62,039 nt of DNA from Ventosimonas gracilis (GTDB taxonomy: Bacteria; Pseudomonadota; Gammaproteobacteria; Pseudomonadales; Pseudomonadaceae), in contig NZ_LSZO01000220.1 in assembly GCF_001580025.1 (NCBI RefSeq), forward strand, positions 1-62,039, in the 5' to 3' direction. A program made the position numbers and the translations under genes. Under the pieces are notes generated by a model. The model was not told where the DNA came from. It was given only the letters and a program-made list of their open reading frames with translations, and did not search any database. Below are positions 48,586 to 57,889 of this stretch, one piece after another. Every line of letters begins with the position of its first letter. Positions within the stretch are counted from its first letter, which is position 1.

Positions 48586-49266
48586 CTAAAAACCAAGACT
48601 TAACAACAATTCGTCCACTTCATCTTGCGTTTGCGCCTGTTCGGCAGGACCGCAGCCTTCGGCCAGAGCGCGGCTGTGCCTGTTGACCTGCTGTTGCAAA
48701 CGAAAAGCCGCCTCGCCTTCACTTTCCACAAGGTGCTGCACACCGGCAGCGGTCAACATCAGTTGCAGCAGGTCGCGCTCGATGCCGACGACAAGGGCGG
48801 TGACGCGCTTGATCAGTTGGCCGGTTAAATCCTGAAAACCCTGTGCCAGCAGGATTTCATTTAAGTTTTCAGCCAGTTTTTGTCCGCCTGCTTGGCAACC
48901 TGCCAAAAAAGCGCCCATGCGCGCGGCAAAATCGGGGAACTCCTCTTCTGTCATCTCACGAGCGAGCAGTCTTTTCCAGTCAGCGCTGAGCGCTGCGCTG
49001 CGCTTCACCACATCCGCGGCCAGAGGCGCGCTTTGCTCGACCAGATCCATGGTGCGGTTGGCCGCTTGTTCGGTCAGCTCCACCGCGTAGTCAAGACGCT
49101 TGCTCGCACCTTCGACTTTGGAGGCGTTTTTATGACCAGTGGCGGGTTCATCCCATTGAAAATTAACGATGGCGTTATGCAGTTCGCGGGTCAGTTTGCC
49201 GACCTGCTGGTACAGCCCCTGCTCACGCGTAGTGGAAAGTGGCTGCCCTGGTTCAGCGCAGTTCAT
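48586..49266 (-). CDS. cheZ: CheY-phosphate phosphatase CheZ
   Basis: A 226-residue, mostly helical phosphatase. The catalytic Gln lies in the stretch [17 protein letters not shown] near residue 150 (QDLTGQ motif). The C-terminal CheY-binding peptide is [12 protein letters not shown]. The start overlaps the cheY stop by 4 bp. Presence of CheZ rather than CheC/FliY fits gammaproteobacteria. Confidence 0.94.
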   Translation of the reverse strand: MNCAEPGQPLSTTREQGLYQQVGKLTRELHNAIVNFQWDEPATGHKNASKVEGASKRLDYAVELTEQAANRTMDLVEQSAPLAADVVKRSAALSADWKRLLAREMTEEEFPDFAARMGAFLAGCQAGGQKLAENLNEILLAQGFQDLTGQLIKRVTALVVGIERDLLQLMLTAAGVQHLVESEGEAAFRLQQQVNRHSRALAEGCGPAEQAQTQDEVDELLLSLGF

Positions 49267-49649
49267 GCCAGGTTGCGCTCGAAGATTTTCTCGATTTTTT
49301 CTTTAAGCGCCGTGCCGGTAAAAGGCTTGACCACATAGCCATTAACTCCGGCCTTGGCCGCTTCGATGATTTGCTCGCGCTTGGCTTCGGCGGTGACCAT
49401 CAGTACCGGCAAACGGGCAAGACGCTCTTCGGCACGCACCTGTCGCAACAGTTCAAGACCGCTCATGCCGGGCATGTTCCAGTCGGTAATCAAAAAATCA
49501 AAGTTGCCGTTTTTTAGCAGCGGCAATGCACTGTTGCCGTCGTCCGCTTCGCTTAAGTTGGTAAAGCCCAAATCACGCAACAGGTTTTTGATAATCCGCC
49601 GCATGGTCGAAAAATCGTCCACGATGAGGATTTTCATGCTCTTGTCCAA
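49263..49649 (-). CDS. cheY: Chemotaxis response regulator CheY
   Basis: A 128-residue single-domain receiver. Acid pocket DD at 11-12 ([12 protein letters not shown]), phosphoacceptor Asp in [10 protein letters not shown] near 57, Thr in MVTAEAKR near 86 and Lys in VVKPFTG near 109. Phospho-CheY binds the flagellar switch FliM. ATG 49649 or the in-frame ATG at 49637 (MKILIVDD) could start it; the longer form is given. Confidence 0.96.
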   Translation of the reverse strand: MDKSMKILIVDDFSTMRRIIKNLLRDLGFTNLSEADDGNSALPLLKNGNFDFLITDWNMPGMSGLELLRQVRAEERLARLPVLMVTAEAKREQIIEAAKAGVNGYVVKPFTGTALKEKIEKIFERNLA

Positions 49650-49660
49650 CTTAAGTTCTC

Positions 49661-50449
49661 CTATTGAGGTCGTCGTCGGCTCCTTTTTTTAACAGAGCCT
49701 TGGTTTGCTTCTTGCCAATCACTCAGACGTGCACGCAAGCGGGCGGCGCATTGGCTGTGCAATTGACAGACACGCGACTCGCTGACGCTTAGCACCTGAC
49801 CAATTTCTTTCAGGTTCAGTCCTTCGTCGTAATACAGCGAAAGTACGAGTTTCTCTCGTTCGGGCAGTTCATCAATGGCCGCCGCCAGTGCCTGTTCAAA
49901 GCGCTCGTTTTCAAGCTGTGAGAGCGGTGAAGCAGGCAGTTCACTTTCTGCTGCAAAGCCCGGTGCCTCACTGTCTTGCAGCAACTCTTCCAAACTGAGC
50001 AGACGGCTGCCCCTGCTCGCCGAGAGCATGGCGTAGTATTCGCTGATACTGATGTCTAGTTCGGCAGCAATCTCGCAATCTTTAGCCTCGCTGCCGGTTT
50101 TTGCTTCAACTTTACGGATAGCCTCGCTGATACGGCGGCTGCCCCGGTGTACCGAACGCGGCACCCAATCGCCCTTGCGCACGTCATCGAGCATCGCGCC
50201 GCGAATGCGGATACCGGCAAAGGTTTCAAAACTCGCGCCTTTGCTGTCGTCAAAATTCTTCTGCGCTTCGAGCAGACCCATCATGCCCGCTTGCATTAAA
50301 TCTTCGATTTGCACATTGGCGGGCAGTCTGGCCAGCAGATGCCAGGCAATTTTGGAGACCAGCGGGGCATATTGCTCAATCAATGCTTGCTGCGCGCAGC
50401 AGGACGCGCCAGCGGAATAAGCATGCTTGCGAGCGGAGGGTGCCGTCAT
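49661..50449 (-). CDS. fliA: RNA polymerase sigma factor FliA (sigma-28)
   Basis: A 262-residue flagellar sigma factor. Region 2 is [16 protein letters not shown] through [13 protein letters not shown] and [20 protein letters not shown] (key RIRGAM..D.R..DWVPR), region 3 about 110-170, and region 4 has the helix-turn-helix [16 protein letters not shown] near 215-230. It transcribes late flagellar and chemotaxis genes; a matching promoter precedes the chemoreceptor at 13303. It lies 15 bp after flhF. In Pseudomonas fleN separates the two genes; here it is missing. FlgM is not in the window. Confidence 0.95.
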   Translation of the reverse strand: MTAPSARKHAYSAGASCCAQQALIEQYAPLVSKIAWHLLARLPANVQIEDLMQAGMMGLLEAQKNFDDSKGASFETFAGIRIRGAMLDDVRKGDWVPRSVHRGSRRISEAIRKVEAKTGSEAKDCEIAAELDISISEYYAMLSASRGSRLLSLEELLQDSEAPGFAAESELPASPLSQLENERFEQALAAAIDELPEREKLVLSLYYDEGLNLKEIGQVLSVSESRVCQLHSQCAARLRARLSDWQEANQGSVKKRSRRRPQ

Positions 50450-50464
50450 AAAGTCTCCTGCGGG

Positions 50465-51700
50465 TTAAATTTTGTGCTTTTGATGAGCGCCAAGCTCTGC
50501 AAATAACGTCGCCATTTGCAGCTCGCTGGGAGCAATGCTGCCTTGCAGGGCGAGCGCCTTGGCGACCAGTTGATACTTGCTGGCGTTTTGCAAATCATCG
50601 GGGATGCAAGGACCGTTGGTAAGCCAAGTCACCGGCAGCCCCTGTGCTATGGAAAGGCCAATCAACTCGCCAAGGCTCGCCGCTTCATCCAGATGGGTAA
50701 TCACCAAACCGGAAAGTGGCTGCTGCTTTTGGTAATGCCTTACCGTGCTGGCAAGCACCACCTCACTCATGGTCGCTGGCAGCAGCAGATAGGACTTGCA
50801 GGCGGCCGCGGGTAATGCGCTGACTCCGGCGTTTCCATCTATCAATATCAAAGACTTATGCGAAAGGCGCTCCAGCAATTTGGGTAATTCTTCAGCCGTA
50901 TCGGCTTGAAAAACCGGCACATCCAGAATACGCCCCAAGGTTTTAAGCTGCTCGTGCGCACCGATACGAAAGCTGTCCATCGACACCAGCGCCAGTTGTG
51001 CGCGGCCGTTTTCCAGCACATAACGCGCCGCGAGCTTGGCCAGTGTGGTGGTTTTTCCGGCACCGGCAGGGCCTATCAGCGCAATGCATCCACCCTCTTT
51101 AAGCGGGTCTTGCTTTTGCATGGGAATTTGTTGGGTCAGTTGCGCCAGCAGATGACGAAAAGCCAAACGCGGTTCTTTGATGTGCTCTACCGTTTGCAGC
51201 AAACGCTGGATCAGTTCGGCAGGTAATCCCAATCGTGCCAGGCGAAACCACAAGCCGGTTTGCTCGGGTTTTTCCGCTTGCTGCCTGGACCAGGCCAGAC
51301 TACCAAGCTGTACTTCGACCAATTCGCGAAGGCTTGCCAACTCTTCACGAAACTGCGCCAGCACCGGCACGGTGGTTTGTGCCAGCGGCGCGGATGGCGG
51401 ACTTGCTGGCGCAGGCTTGGCTGATTGGGCTTCTTTAAAAAGCTGCCCAGGTTCGCCCGTTTCACTGTGCGTCAAACGCACCCGCGCCTCGGCAATCGCC
51501 GCTTGGGTCTTGCGCAACTCAGCCGCAAGTTCTGGATTAACCGGCGGCAGTTCAGCGACTGGAGCCGCGCTGGATGCCGTCAATTCCACCCCTCCGGCCA
51601 ACGCGCGACTACTGATAATCGCCGCGTCGTCTTTTAATTCAGCCCGTACCCGTTGCATGGCACGGCGCATATCAGCGGCAAAAAAGCGTTTTACTTGCAT
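50465..51700 (-). CDS. flhF: Flagellar placement GTPase FlhF, with altered G motifs
   Basis: A 411-residue SRP-type GTPase homologue that sets polar flagellum position. The N-terminal B domain opens with MQVKRFFAADMRRAMQRVR. The N and G domains follow: G1 GPAGAGKTTTLAKL near residue 215, G2 region SMDSFRIGAHEQLKTLG, and VKxLDE-type end region LDEAASLGELIGL. Two motifs deviate. Where FlhF and Ffh have DTAG (G3), this has LIDGNAG, and the next stretch is about a dozen residues shorter than I remember for Pseudomonas FlhF. G4 reads THLD in place of TKLD. GTP hydrolysis may be weak or lost. The gene is followed by fliA without fleN. Confidence 0.9.
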   Translation of the reverse strand: MQVKRFFAADMRRAMQRVRAELKDDAAIISSRALAGGVELTASSAAPVAELPPVNPELAAELRKTQAAIAEARVRLTHSETGEPGQLFKEAQSAKPAPASPPSAPLAQTTVPVLAQFREELASLRELVEVQLGSLAWSRQQAEKPEQTGLWFRLARLGLPAELIQRLLQTVEHIKEPRLAFRHLLAQLTQQIPMQKQDPLKEGGCIALIGPAGAGKTTTLAKLAARYVLENGRAQLALVSMDSFRIGAHEQLKTLGRILDVPVFQADTAEELPKLLERLSHKSLILIDGNAGVSALPAAACKSYLLLPATMSEVVLASTVRHYQKQQPLSGLVITHLDEAASLGELIGLSIAQGLPVTWLTNGPCIPDDLQNASKYQLVAKALALQGSIAPSELQMATLFAELGAHQKHKI

Positions 51701-51948
51701 GTGTCTCTCACGGTTTGTTGCGGTTTTTTTAGCAATGGCTTTTGCGCGCCGTGAGAAAGCAAGAAATAAACCAACTTGCTAAAACTTAAGCGCAAAGCCT
51801 TGCGGCGGTAAGAGCGCTGGTAATAAGTTCTGGCTTAAATACGCGGATAATTCGACTGGTTGTTAGCGGCTGAAAACCGCCACAAGCCGTGGGGAAGTTG
51901 GTTTGAATGGCTTTTGAAAAATAAAATGAAAAAACTTCTCAAAAGCTA

Positions 51949-51977
51949 TTGACTATCAAAATTGTCTTCTCTAAGAT
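51949..51977 (+). promoter_or_regulatory. Sigma-70 promoter of the candidate small RNA
   Basis: TTGACT (51949-51954), a 17-bp spacer and TAAGAT (51972-51977), in an AT-rich leader. It points to a start near 51983-51985. Confidence 0.75.
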
Positions 51978-51982
51978 TACAA

Positions 51983-52096
51983 CCACTGGCTTCGCGGCCA
52001 GTGGATAAACTGAAAACCGCAGCAGTGCAGCTTTCAGATTATCTCCTCATCAGGCTAATCACGGTTATTGACCCACCTTTCGGTGGGTCTTTTTTT
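51983..52096 (+). ncRNA. Candidate small regulatory RNA between flhF and the MaoC gene
   Basis: About 110 nt on the plus strand, directly after a good promoter. Three structural elements are visible. (1) A perfect 5' hairpin CCACTGGC-TTCGCG-GCCAGTGG (51983-52004). (2) A second stem CTGAAA...TTTCAG (52010-52037). (3) A terminator hairpin GACCCACC-TTTC-GGTGGGTC followed by seven T (52070-52096). Between (2) and (3) is a likely single-stranded stretch with ATCTCCTCATC, which is complementary to ribosome-binding sites, as in Hfq-dependent RNAs. No open frame is convincing in it. Not a match I recognise to RsmY/Z, CrcZ, PrrF or Spot 42. Its target is unknown. Confidence 0.7.
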
Positions 52097-52098
52097 GC

Positions 52099-52572
52099 CT
52101 AACCGATGGTCACGGGCGGCAGATTAACCTTCAGCACCTGCTGCTGCTTACGTGGGGCGATGATCTCCGCCACGCCGTCTACTACCAGTTCTTCATGCTG
52201 ATTAAGCACTTTTGTGGCGATTTTGACGCGAAACTTGGGCAGTTTTTCCAACACTTCAAGCCGTACTGTCAAGCAATCGCCCAGTTTGACCGGCTTTAGA
52301 AAACTCATCGTTTGCCCGACATAGATGGTTCCAGGCCCTGGCAACTCACAGGCAACCGCCGCGCTAATCAATGCGCCGCTAAACATGCCATGCGCGATAC
52401 GCTGCTTAAACATCGTGGTCTTGGCAAAGTCTTCATCCAGATGCAACGGGTTACAGTCACCCGACATCGCCGCGAACAACTGAATATCGCGCTCCCCAAC
52501 CGTTTTTTGGTAGTTTGCGCTCTGGCCTATTTGCAGTTCATCGTAAGGGATATTGCTTAAGCTATCGCTCAT
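52099..52572 (-). CDS. MaoC-family (R)-specific enoyl-CoA hydratase (PhaJ-like)
   Basis: A 157-residue hot-dog-fold protein. ATG 52572 (MSDSLSNIPYDEL) is chosen over an upstream start because the extra residues (MLLALGYPLTG...) are unlike the family. The hydratase 2 motif is DCNPLHLDEDFAK near residue 38 (Asp and His catalytic) with RIAHGMFSGALISA near 60. It hydrates trans-2-enoyl-CoA to (R)-3-hydroxyacyl-CoA, linking beta-oxidation to polyhydroxyalkanoate or lipid pathways. No PHA synthase is in the window. It faces the candidate small RNA tail to tail, with their ends 3 bp apart. Confidence 0.88.
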   Translation of the reverse strand: MSDSLSNIPYDELQIGQSANYQKTVGERDIQLFAAMSGDCNPLHLDEDFAKTTMFKQRIAHGMFSGALISAAVACELPGPGTIYVGQTMSFLKPVKLGDCLTVRLEVLEKLPKFRVKIATKVLNQHEELVVDGVAEIIAPRKQQQVLKVNLPPVTIG

Positions 52573-52715
52573 TTGTGTCTCTCTATTTATTGAAAATTTA
52601 TTGAAAAGGCAGGCGCACAGTATTCCGCGACCCGTTAATGGATAACCAAGAGCCAATAACACTTTCCAGCCGCACGCCGATTATTTATCCGTACGTTGTA
52701 TTGGCAAAAAACCTC

Positions 52716-52756
52716 CCTCTCCCCTCCCCCATTTATGGGAGGGGCGGGGAGAGGGG
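52716..52756. repeat. REP-like single palindrome
   Basis: CCCTCTCCCC...CCCAT-TT-ATGGG...GGGGAGAGGG, a long near-perfect inverted repeat 6 bp from the gdhB stop. It could also act as an mRNA 3' stabiliser for gdhB. Related to the element at 3471-3583. Confidence 0.8.
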
Positions 52757-52761
52757 GAAAG

Positions 52762-55700
52762 TTAACTCGCTGCGCCCTGCGCGAAGCTTAAGAGTTCGTG
52801 CCCCAGTAGCGCGTAGATGGCGTAGTCAGCGGCGTTGCTTTCGCGCAATTCGGCCAGTACACCGCGCCAGCGCTGTACCTGCTCTTGATGACGGGCGAGC
52901 CAAGCGGCCAGCCTTTCATCGCCCTCGCTTTGCGTCTGCGGCATTTGCAGCAAGGCGATGGTGATATTGCGCTGCTGCTCGTCCAGCTCGTCACGAAAGC
53001 CTTCCCGTGCCTGTGCCTGCCAGTTGTTTTCTACCGGCAGACGGTTGATTTGTTGGCTGTACCAGTTCAGTTCCAGTTCAGTGCCAACGGCAAAGTAGGA
53101 TTTGGCGACAGTTTCGGCCGCTTCGCCACTGATCTCCGCCGCTTCGATAATCGAAAGCAAGGTATACAGATGGCTAACCCCGGCGACCATTCGCGCCAGC
53201 AGTTCCGGCACGCCCGCTTCAGTAAAGCCTTCGTAGCGCTGCTGCCACTGCTCCAGCATTTCAGTGCCCAGCAGTTCATTAAGTTTTAGCCCCAAGGCCA
53301 CCACTTTTGAGCCGAAGTGGGTAACCGCTGCGGCGGCGTCCATCTCGCTGGCACGGCGGCTGCGCAACAACCAGCGCGTGGCGCGGCGACCCAGGCGCAT
53401 CAGCTCTTCCATCAGTTGCAGTTGCAGATCGGCACTGACTTTGCCGTCGAGCGCTTCAATTTGCCGAAACCAGTGCGGCAGGTGGAAGATGTCGCGCACG
53501 ATGACATAAGCACGCGCGACCTTGGCGGCGCTTTGCCGAGTGGATTCGGTCAAGCGCTGGACAAAGGTAATGCCCATGTGGTTGACCAAATCGTTGGCGA
53601 TTTGCGTACTGACGATTTCACGGCGCAAGCGGTGGCCTCGCATGACCTGCCCGTATTTTTCGACCAATAGCGGCGGGAAGGCGCTTTCCATCTCGCGCAG
53701 CAGGTAGGCATCGTCCGGCACCGCTGAAGCTAAAAGCTGCTCTTTAAGGTCAATCTTGCTGTAGGAAATCAGCACGGAAAGTTCCGGCCGCGTCAGTCCT
53801 TTACCGGCGGCGGTGCGCTCGTTTAAAGCTTCATCGGTCGGCAGAAATTCCAGCGCGCGATCCAGTTTGCCGCGGCGCTCAAGGCTTGCCAGCAAGCGGC
53901 GGTATTCGCCGACGCGCTCGCGGGCACGGCGAAATGCCAGCGACAAGGCTTGGGTCTGCTTGTAATTATTGCCAAGCACCAAACTGCCGACTTGTTCGGT
54001 CATTTGCGCGAGCAGTTCGCGGCGCTGCTTATCGGTCATCTCGCCGCTTTCGATTAAATCGCGCAGCAGGATTTTGATATTGACCTCGTGGTCGGAGCAG
54101 TCCACACCACCTGCGTTGTCGATAAAGTCGGTATTGCTGGCACCGCCTGCGAGGTTGTATTCCACCCGGCCAAGCTGGGTCATGCCCAGATTGCCGCCCT
54201 CGCCTATCACCTTGGCGCGCAGGTCGCGCCCATCGACACGCAGGCCGTCGTTGGCTTTATCGCCGACATCGGCATGGCTTTCCGTACTGGCTTTGACATA
54301 AGTGCCGATACCGCCGTTCCAGATTAAATCGACCGGCGCTTTCAGCAGTGCGCTGATCAGTTCGGTGGGATTGAGCTTATCGGCAGTAATAAAAAAGCGC
54401 TGCTGCATTTGCGGGCTGATCGCAATGCTTTTGGCGCTGCGCTCAAAAATGCCGCCGCCTGCCGAGATCAGGCTTTTGTCATAGTCCGCCCAACTGGAAC
54501 GCGGCTTTTTAAACAGACGCTCGCGTTCGGCAAAACAAGCCGCACCGTCTTTTGGATTGGGGTCAATAAAGATGTGCTGATGGTTAAAAGCCGCGACCAG
54601 TTGCAACGATTGCGATTGCAGCATGCCGTTGCCGAACACGTCACCGGCCATATCACCAATACCGATCACCGTGAACGCATCTTGCTGCACGTCAATACCG
54701 CGCTCGCGGAAATGCCGCTGCACCGAAACCCAAGCGCCACTCGCGGTTATGCCCATGCCTTTATGGTCATAACCGACCGAACCGCCAGAGGCAAAGGCAT
54801 CGCCCAGCCAGAAGCCGTAATCCGCGGCAATGCCGTTGGCAATGTCGGAAAAACTCGCCGTGCCTTTATCGGCAGCGACCACCAAATAAGGGTCGTCCGC
54901 GTCGTGACGCACCACATCCGGCGGCGGCAGGATTTGCCCATCTTTGAGATTATCGGTGACATCCAAAAGCCCGCTGATAAACAGCCGATAACAAGCAATG
55001 CCCTCCGCTTGCACCGCATCACGGCCTTCGGCGACGGGCAGGCGGCGCGGGACAAAGCCGCCTTTCGCGCCGACCGGCACGATCACCGAGTTTTTCACCT
55101 GCTGCGCCTTGACCAGCCCCAGCACTTCGGTACGGTAATCTTCCTCGCGGTCAGACCAGCGCAGCCCGCCACGGGCGACATTGCCAAAGCGCAGGTGCAC
55201 GCCTTCGACCCTTGGGCTATAGACAAAAATCTCAAACTTGGGCGTGGGTCTGGGGATTTCAGGAATAGCGGCAGGATTTAATTTAAAGCTGAAGTAATTC
55301 TTGCCGCTTTGGTAAAAGTTGGTGCGTAAAATCGCCTTAATCACATCCAGATAACGGCGCAAAATACGATCTTCGGACAATACGGCGACCTTATCCAGCG
55401 CGCTCAAAATCGCCTGCTCCAACTTATCCTGCTTATCGGCCAATTCTTCGGCGGACAGTTTGCGCGCAAGATAAAAACGGGTGCGGAACAAGCGCACCAG
55501 TTCACGCGCAATATCCGTGTGATTGCCCAAAGTAGTGGCGATATAGCCCAAATCAAAGCCCAGGCGGATTTGCTTTAAGTAGCGGGCGAGCGCTCGCAAT
55601 AACGCTACTTCACGCCAAGGCATGGCGGCGGACAGCACCAAGCGATTAAACGAATCGTTTTCCGCACTGCCTGCGACAATCTGCACAAAGGCCTCTTGCA

Positions 55701-57588
55701 AGGTGTCGTTTAACTGCTGCAAATCCACCGCCGCACCGCTGACCGGGGTAAAGGCAAAATCGTGAATCCAAAAATCGCGCCCGTCTTTATGGCGCAGACG
55801 GCAGGGAAATTCGCCCAGTACGCGCAGCCCCAAGTTTTCCAAAATCGGCAGCACATCGGATAACGCCAGCGGCTCGCCTTGCTGATAGAGCTTGCAGTGA
55901 AGCGTTTTACCATCGCCACTAAGCGGCTGGTAAAAACTCATCGACAGCGGCCGGGTTTCGCCCAAGAGCAATAAATGACGCATATCGACCAAGGCGGAAG
56001 TCGCCGCAAAACGTTCACGGTAGCCTGCCGGAAAGCCACGCGGAAAATCCGCCAATACTTTGTTGCCTTCGGCCTCACCTGAGGATTCGAGCACTAGCGC
56101 GCGGTAATCGTCCTGCCAACTGCGGCAGGCATTGATCACTTCGCGCTCGATTTGTAGCGCGTCAAATTCCAGCGGTTTTTTCGGGTCTACCTTGAGGATA
56201 AATTGCACGCGAGCCAGTACCGATTCGGAAAAATAAGTCCAAAACTCGCTGTCAGTCGCACCCAAGCGGTTTTTTAGCACCTGCTCAATGCGAATGCGCA
56301 CTTCGGTGGAATAAATCTCGCGCGGCACATAGACCAGTGCATAGACAAAGCGCCCATACGGGTCTTTGCGCAAAAACAGGCGCACTTTGTTGCGCTCTTG
56401 AATCTGCACAATCGCCATTGCAGTAGCAAACAATTCATCGACCGGCGTTTGGAACAAATCATCACGCGGCAAGACTTCCAGCACCTGCGCCAGTTCCTTA
56501 CCCAAATGCCCTTGCGGCAGAAAACCTGCGCGGCGCTGTACTTCATCGACCTTATGACGAATGCAGGGGATACTGCGTGCGTTTTCGGTATAGGCGGCGG
56601 AGGTGTAGATACCCAAAAAGCGGCATTCTTTAACCACTTTGCCGCTTTTATCGGTCACCCGCAGCGAGACAAAATCCGGGTAAGCCGGGCGATGTACGCG
56701 GCTTTGCACCGCCGCTTTAGCAAAAGAAAGCAGTTCAGGCTGCCTTAAATACTCCAGCATATAAGGCTCAAGGTGCAGCTCCGTTGCATCAAGCCCAGCG
56801 CGCAGACGACGCGATAATCCAAGCAGAGCGCTTGGCTCATAGTGCATCTGCTGCCCGTCGATACGAAACTCTTCGTAACCCAAAAAGGTGAAATGGTCAT
56901 CGGCAAGCCACTGTAAAAAGGCTTTGACTTCTTCTAGATACTGCTGATCTTGATTAACTGATGCGTTATCCAGCCAAGCGAGCAACTCCTGCACCTTGCT
57001 CTTCATCGGCACAAAATCCGCCACGGCAAGGCGTACATCACCCAATACCTCGGCAATCGCCGCGCTTAAATCGCGCAAAGCGGAAGGCTCTGCAATGCGG
57101 TCGATTTCCATAAAAATCAGCGACTCGCTGCTGATGCCTTCACCTTGCGTGCCTTTTGCCAGCAGTTCGAGCAGATTGCCCTCTTCGTCACGACGCACGC
57201 TGAGCACGCTGCTTTGCAGCGTGTGGACGCTGTGGCCACGGCGGTTGACTTCCATCCGCACCGAATCGACCAAAAACGGCAGATTCGGATGCAGCACATA
57301 AATGCCGGTATGCGTCGATTGCCAGCCGTTTTTTTCGTAATCGGGGTTAAAAACCTCAATTTGTGGCTGATTTTTATCAAAGCGCGAAAGCAGCCTAAAC
57401 GCCGACAGCGTGCAGCCCACCCAATCCGACAAACGCCGCCCTACCAGCTCCTCCACCGCGACAATGGCGAAAAACTGCTCAGCAAACAGCGCCACTTGCG
57501 CGCGTTTAGCTTCGCTTAGGTGCTGCGCCAAAGCGCTGCGTAATTGTTGTTGGAAGTCGGCAGCATTGGCCGCAGTGAAAAACGACAT
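52762..57588 (-). CDS. gdhB: NAD-specific glutamate dehydrogenase, large (160-kDa) form
   Basis: A 1608-residue enzyme (L-GDH type) oxidising glutamate to 2-oxoglutarate. N-terminal ACT-like regulatory domains fill about residues 1-500. The catalytic domain (about 740-1250) has GNVARGGLRWSDREEDYRTE, KAQQVKNSVIVPVGAKGGF with the catalytic Lys near 860, ADKGTASFSDIANGIA near 920, GIGDMAGDVFGNGM near 985 for NAD binding, and NGGIGTYVK near 1090. A helical C-terminal domain completes the expected length. The large GDH is typical of Pseudomonas and serves arginine and glutamate catabolism. Monocistronic by spacing. Confidence 0.97.
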   Translation of the reverse strand: MSFFTAANAADFQQQLRSALAQHLSEAKRAQVALFAEQFFAIVAVEELVGRRLSDWVGCTLSAFRLLSRFDKNQPQIEVFNPDYEKNGWQSTHTGIYVLHPNLPFLVDSVRMEVNRRGHSVHTLQSSVLSVRRDEEGNLLELLAKGTQGEGISSESLIFMEIDRIAEPSALRDLSAAIAEVLGDVRLAVADFVPMKSKVQELLAWLDNASVNQDQQYLEEVKAFLQWLADDHFTFLGYEEFRIDGQQMHYEPSALLGLSRRLRAGLDATELHLEPYMLEYLRQPELLSFAKAAVQSRVHRPAYPDFVSLRVTDKSGKVVKECRFLGIYTSAAYTENARSIPCIRHKVDEVQRRAGFLPQGHLGKELAQVLEVLPRDDLFQTPVDELFATAMAIVQIQERNKVRLFLRKDPYGRFVYALVYVPREIYSTEVRIRIEQVLKNRLGATDSEFWTYFSESVLARVQFILKVDPKKPLEFDALQIEREVINACRSWQDDYRALVLESSGEAEGNKVLADFPRGFPAGYRERFAATSALVDMRHLLLLGETRPLSMSFYQPLSGDGKTLHCKLYQQGEPLALSDVLPILENLGLRVLGEFPCRLRHKDGRDFWIHDFAFTPVSGAAVDLQQLNDTLQEAFVQIVAGSAENDSFNRLVLSAAMPWREVALLRALARYLKQIRLGFDLGYIATTLGNHTDIARELVRLFRTRFYLARKLSAEELADKQDKLEQAILSALDKVAVLSEDRILRRYLDVIKAILRTNFYQSGKNYFSFKLNPAAIPEIPRPTPKFEIFVYSPRVEGVHLRFGNVARGGLRWSDREEDYRTEVLGLVKAQQVKNSVIVPVGAKGGFVPRRLPVAEGRDAVQAEGIACYRLFISGLLDVTDNLKDGQILPPPDVVRHDADDPYLVVAADKGTASFSDIANGIAADYGFWLGDAFASGGSVGYDHKGMGITASGAWVSVQRHFRERGIDVQQDAFTVIGIGDMAGDVFGNGMLQSQSLQLVAAFNHQHIFIDPNPKDGAACFAERERLFKKPRSSWADYDKSLISAGGGIFERSAKSIAISPQMQQRFFITADKLNPTELISALLKAPVDLIWNGGIGTYVKASTESHADVGDKANDGLRVDGRDLRAKVIGEGGNLGMTQLGRVEYNLAGGASNTDFIDNAGGVDCSDHEVNIKILLRDLIESGEMTDKQRRELLAQMTEQVGSLVLGNNYKQTQALSLAFRRARERVGEYRRLLASLERRGKLDRALEFLPTDEALNERTAAGKGLTRPELSVLISYSKIDLKEQLLASAVPDDAYLLREMESAFPPLLVEKYGQVMRGHRLRREIVSTQIANDLVNHMGITFVQRLTESTRQSAAKVARAYVIVRDIFHLPHWFRQIEALDGKVSADLQLQLMEELMRLGRRATRWLLRSRRASEMDAAAAVTHFGSKVVALGLKLNELLGTEMLEQWQQRYEGFTEAGVPELLARMVAGVSHLYTLLSIIEAAEISGEAAETVAKSYFAVGTELELNWYSQQINRLPVENNWQAQAREGFRDELDEQQRNITIALLQMPQTQSEGDERLAAWLARHQEQVQRWRGVLAELRESNAADYAIYALLGHELLSFAQGAAS

Positions 57589-57889
57589 AGCGAAACTCCA
57601 CTTGTAAAAAGTTAAGGCGCTGACAGGCAGTCCGGCCGAAGGTCCATAGCTTAGCGTTTTTGCAAACGATTACTGCCAGTTCGGCGACATTTCCTTGCAG
57701 GTTTTCTCACTATTGAGAAGCAAACTCGCCATCCCTGATTGTCGCCAGCGGACAAAAACTAGTCGCAATCAGAGCTTACGAAATATAAATTTACATATTC
57801 CAATAAGTTATGATTCTTTTCGCTCTTGCTATCCATGTTGTATAAATTTTCACTAATACACTGATATTTCAGGAAATATAGAATTTATT
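57589..57889. other. Intergenic region between gdhB and the secretion ATPase
   Basis: About 300 bp holding divergent promoters for gdhB and the type I secretion genes. The right 110 bp is strongly AT-rich (TATAAA near 57840, weak -35), in contrast to the left half. No gene, hairpin terminator or repeat was recognised. Confidence 0.6.

Noticed and set aside
52070-52096. Terminator of the MaoC gene
   Set aside because: The T-run is only on the plus strand; on the minus strand the hairpin is followed by mixed sequence, so it serves the candidate small RNA.
54409-55281. 290-codon open frame on the plus strand
   Set aside because: Antisense to the catalytic core of gdhB; no recognisable domain.
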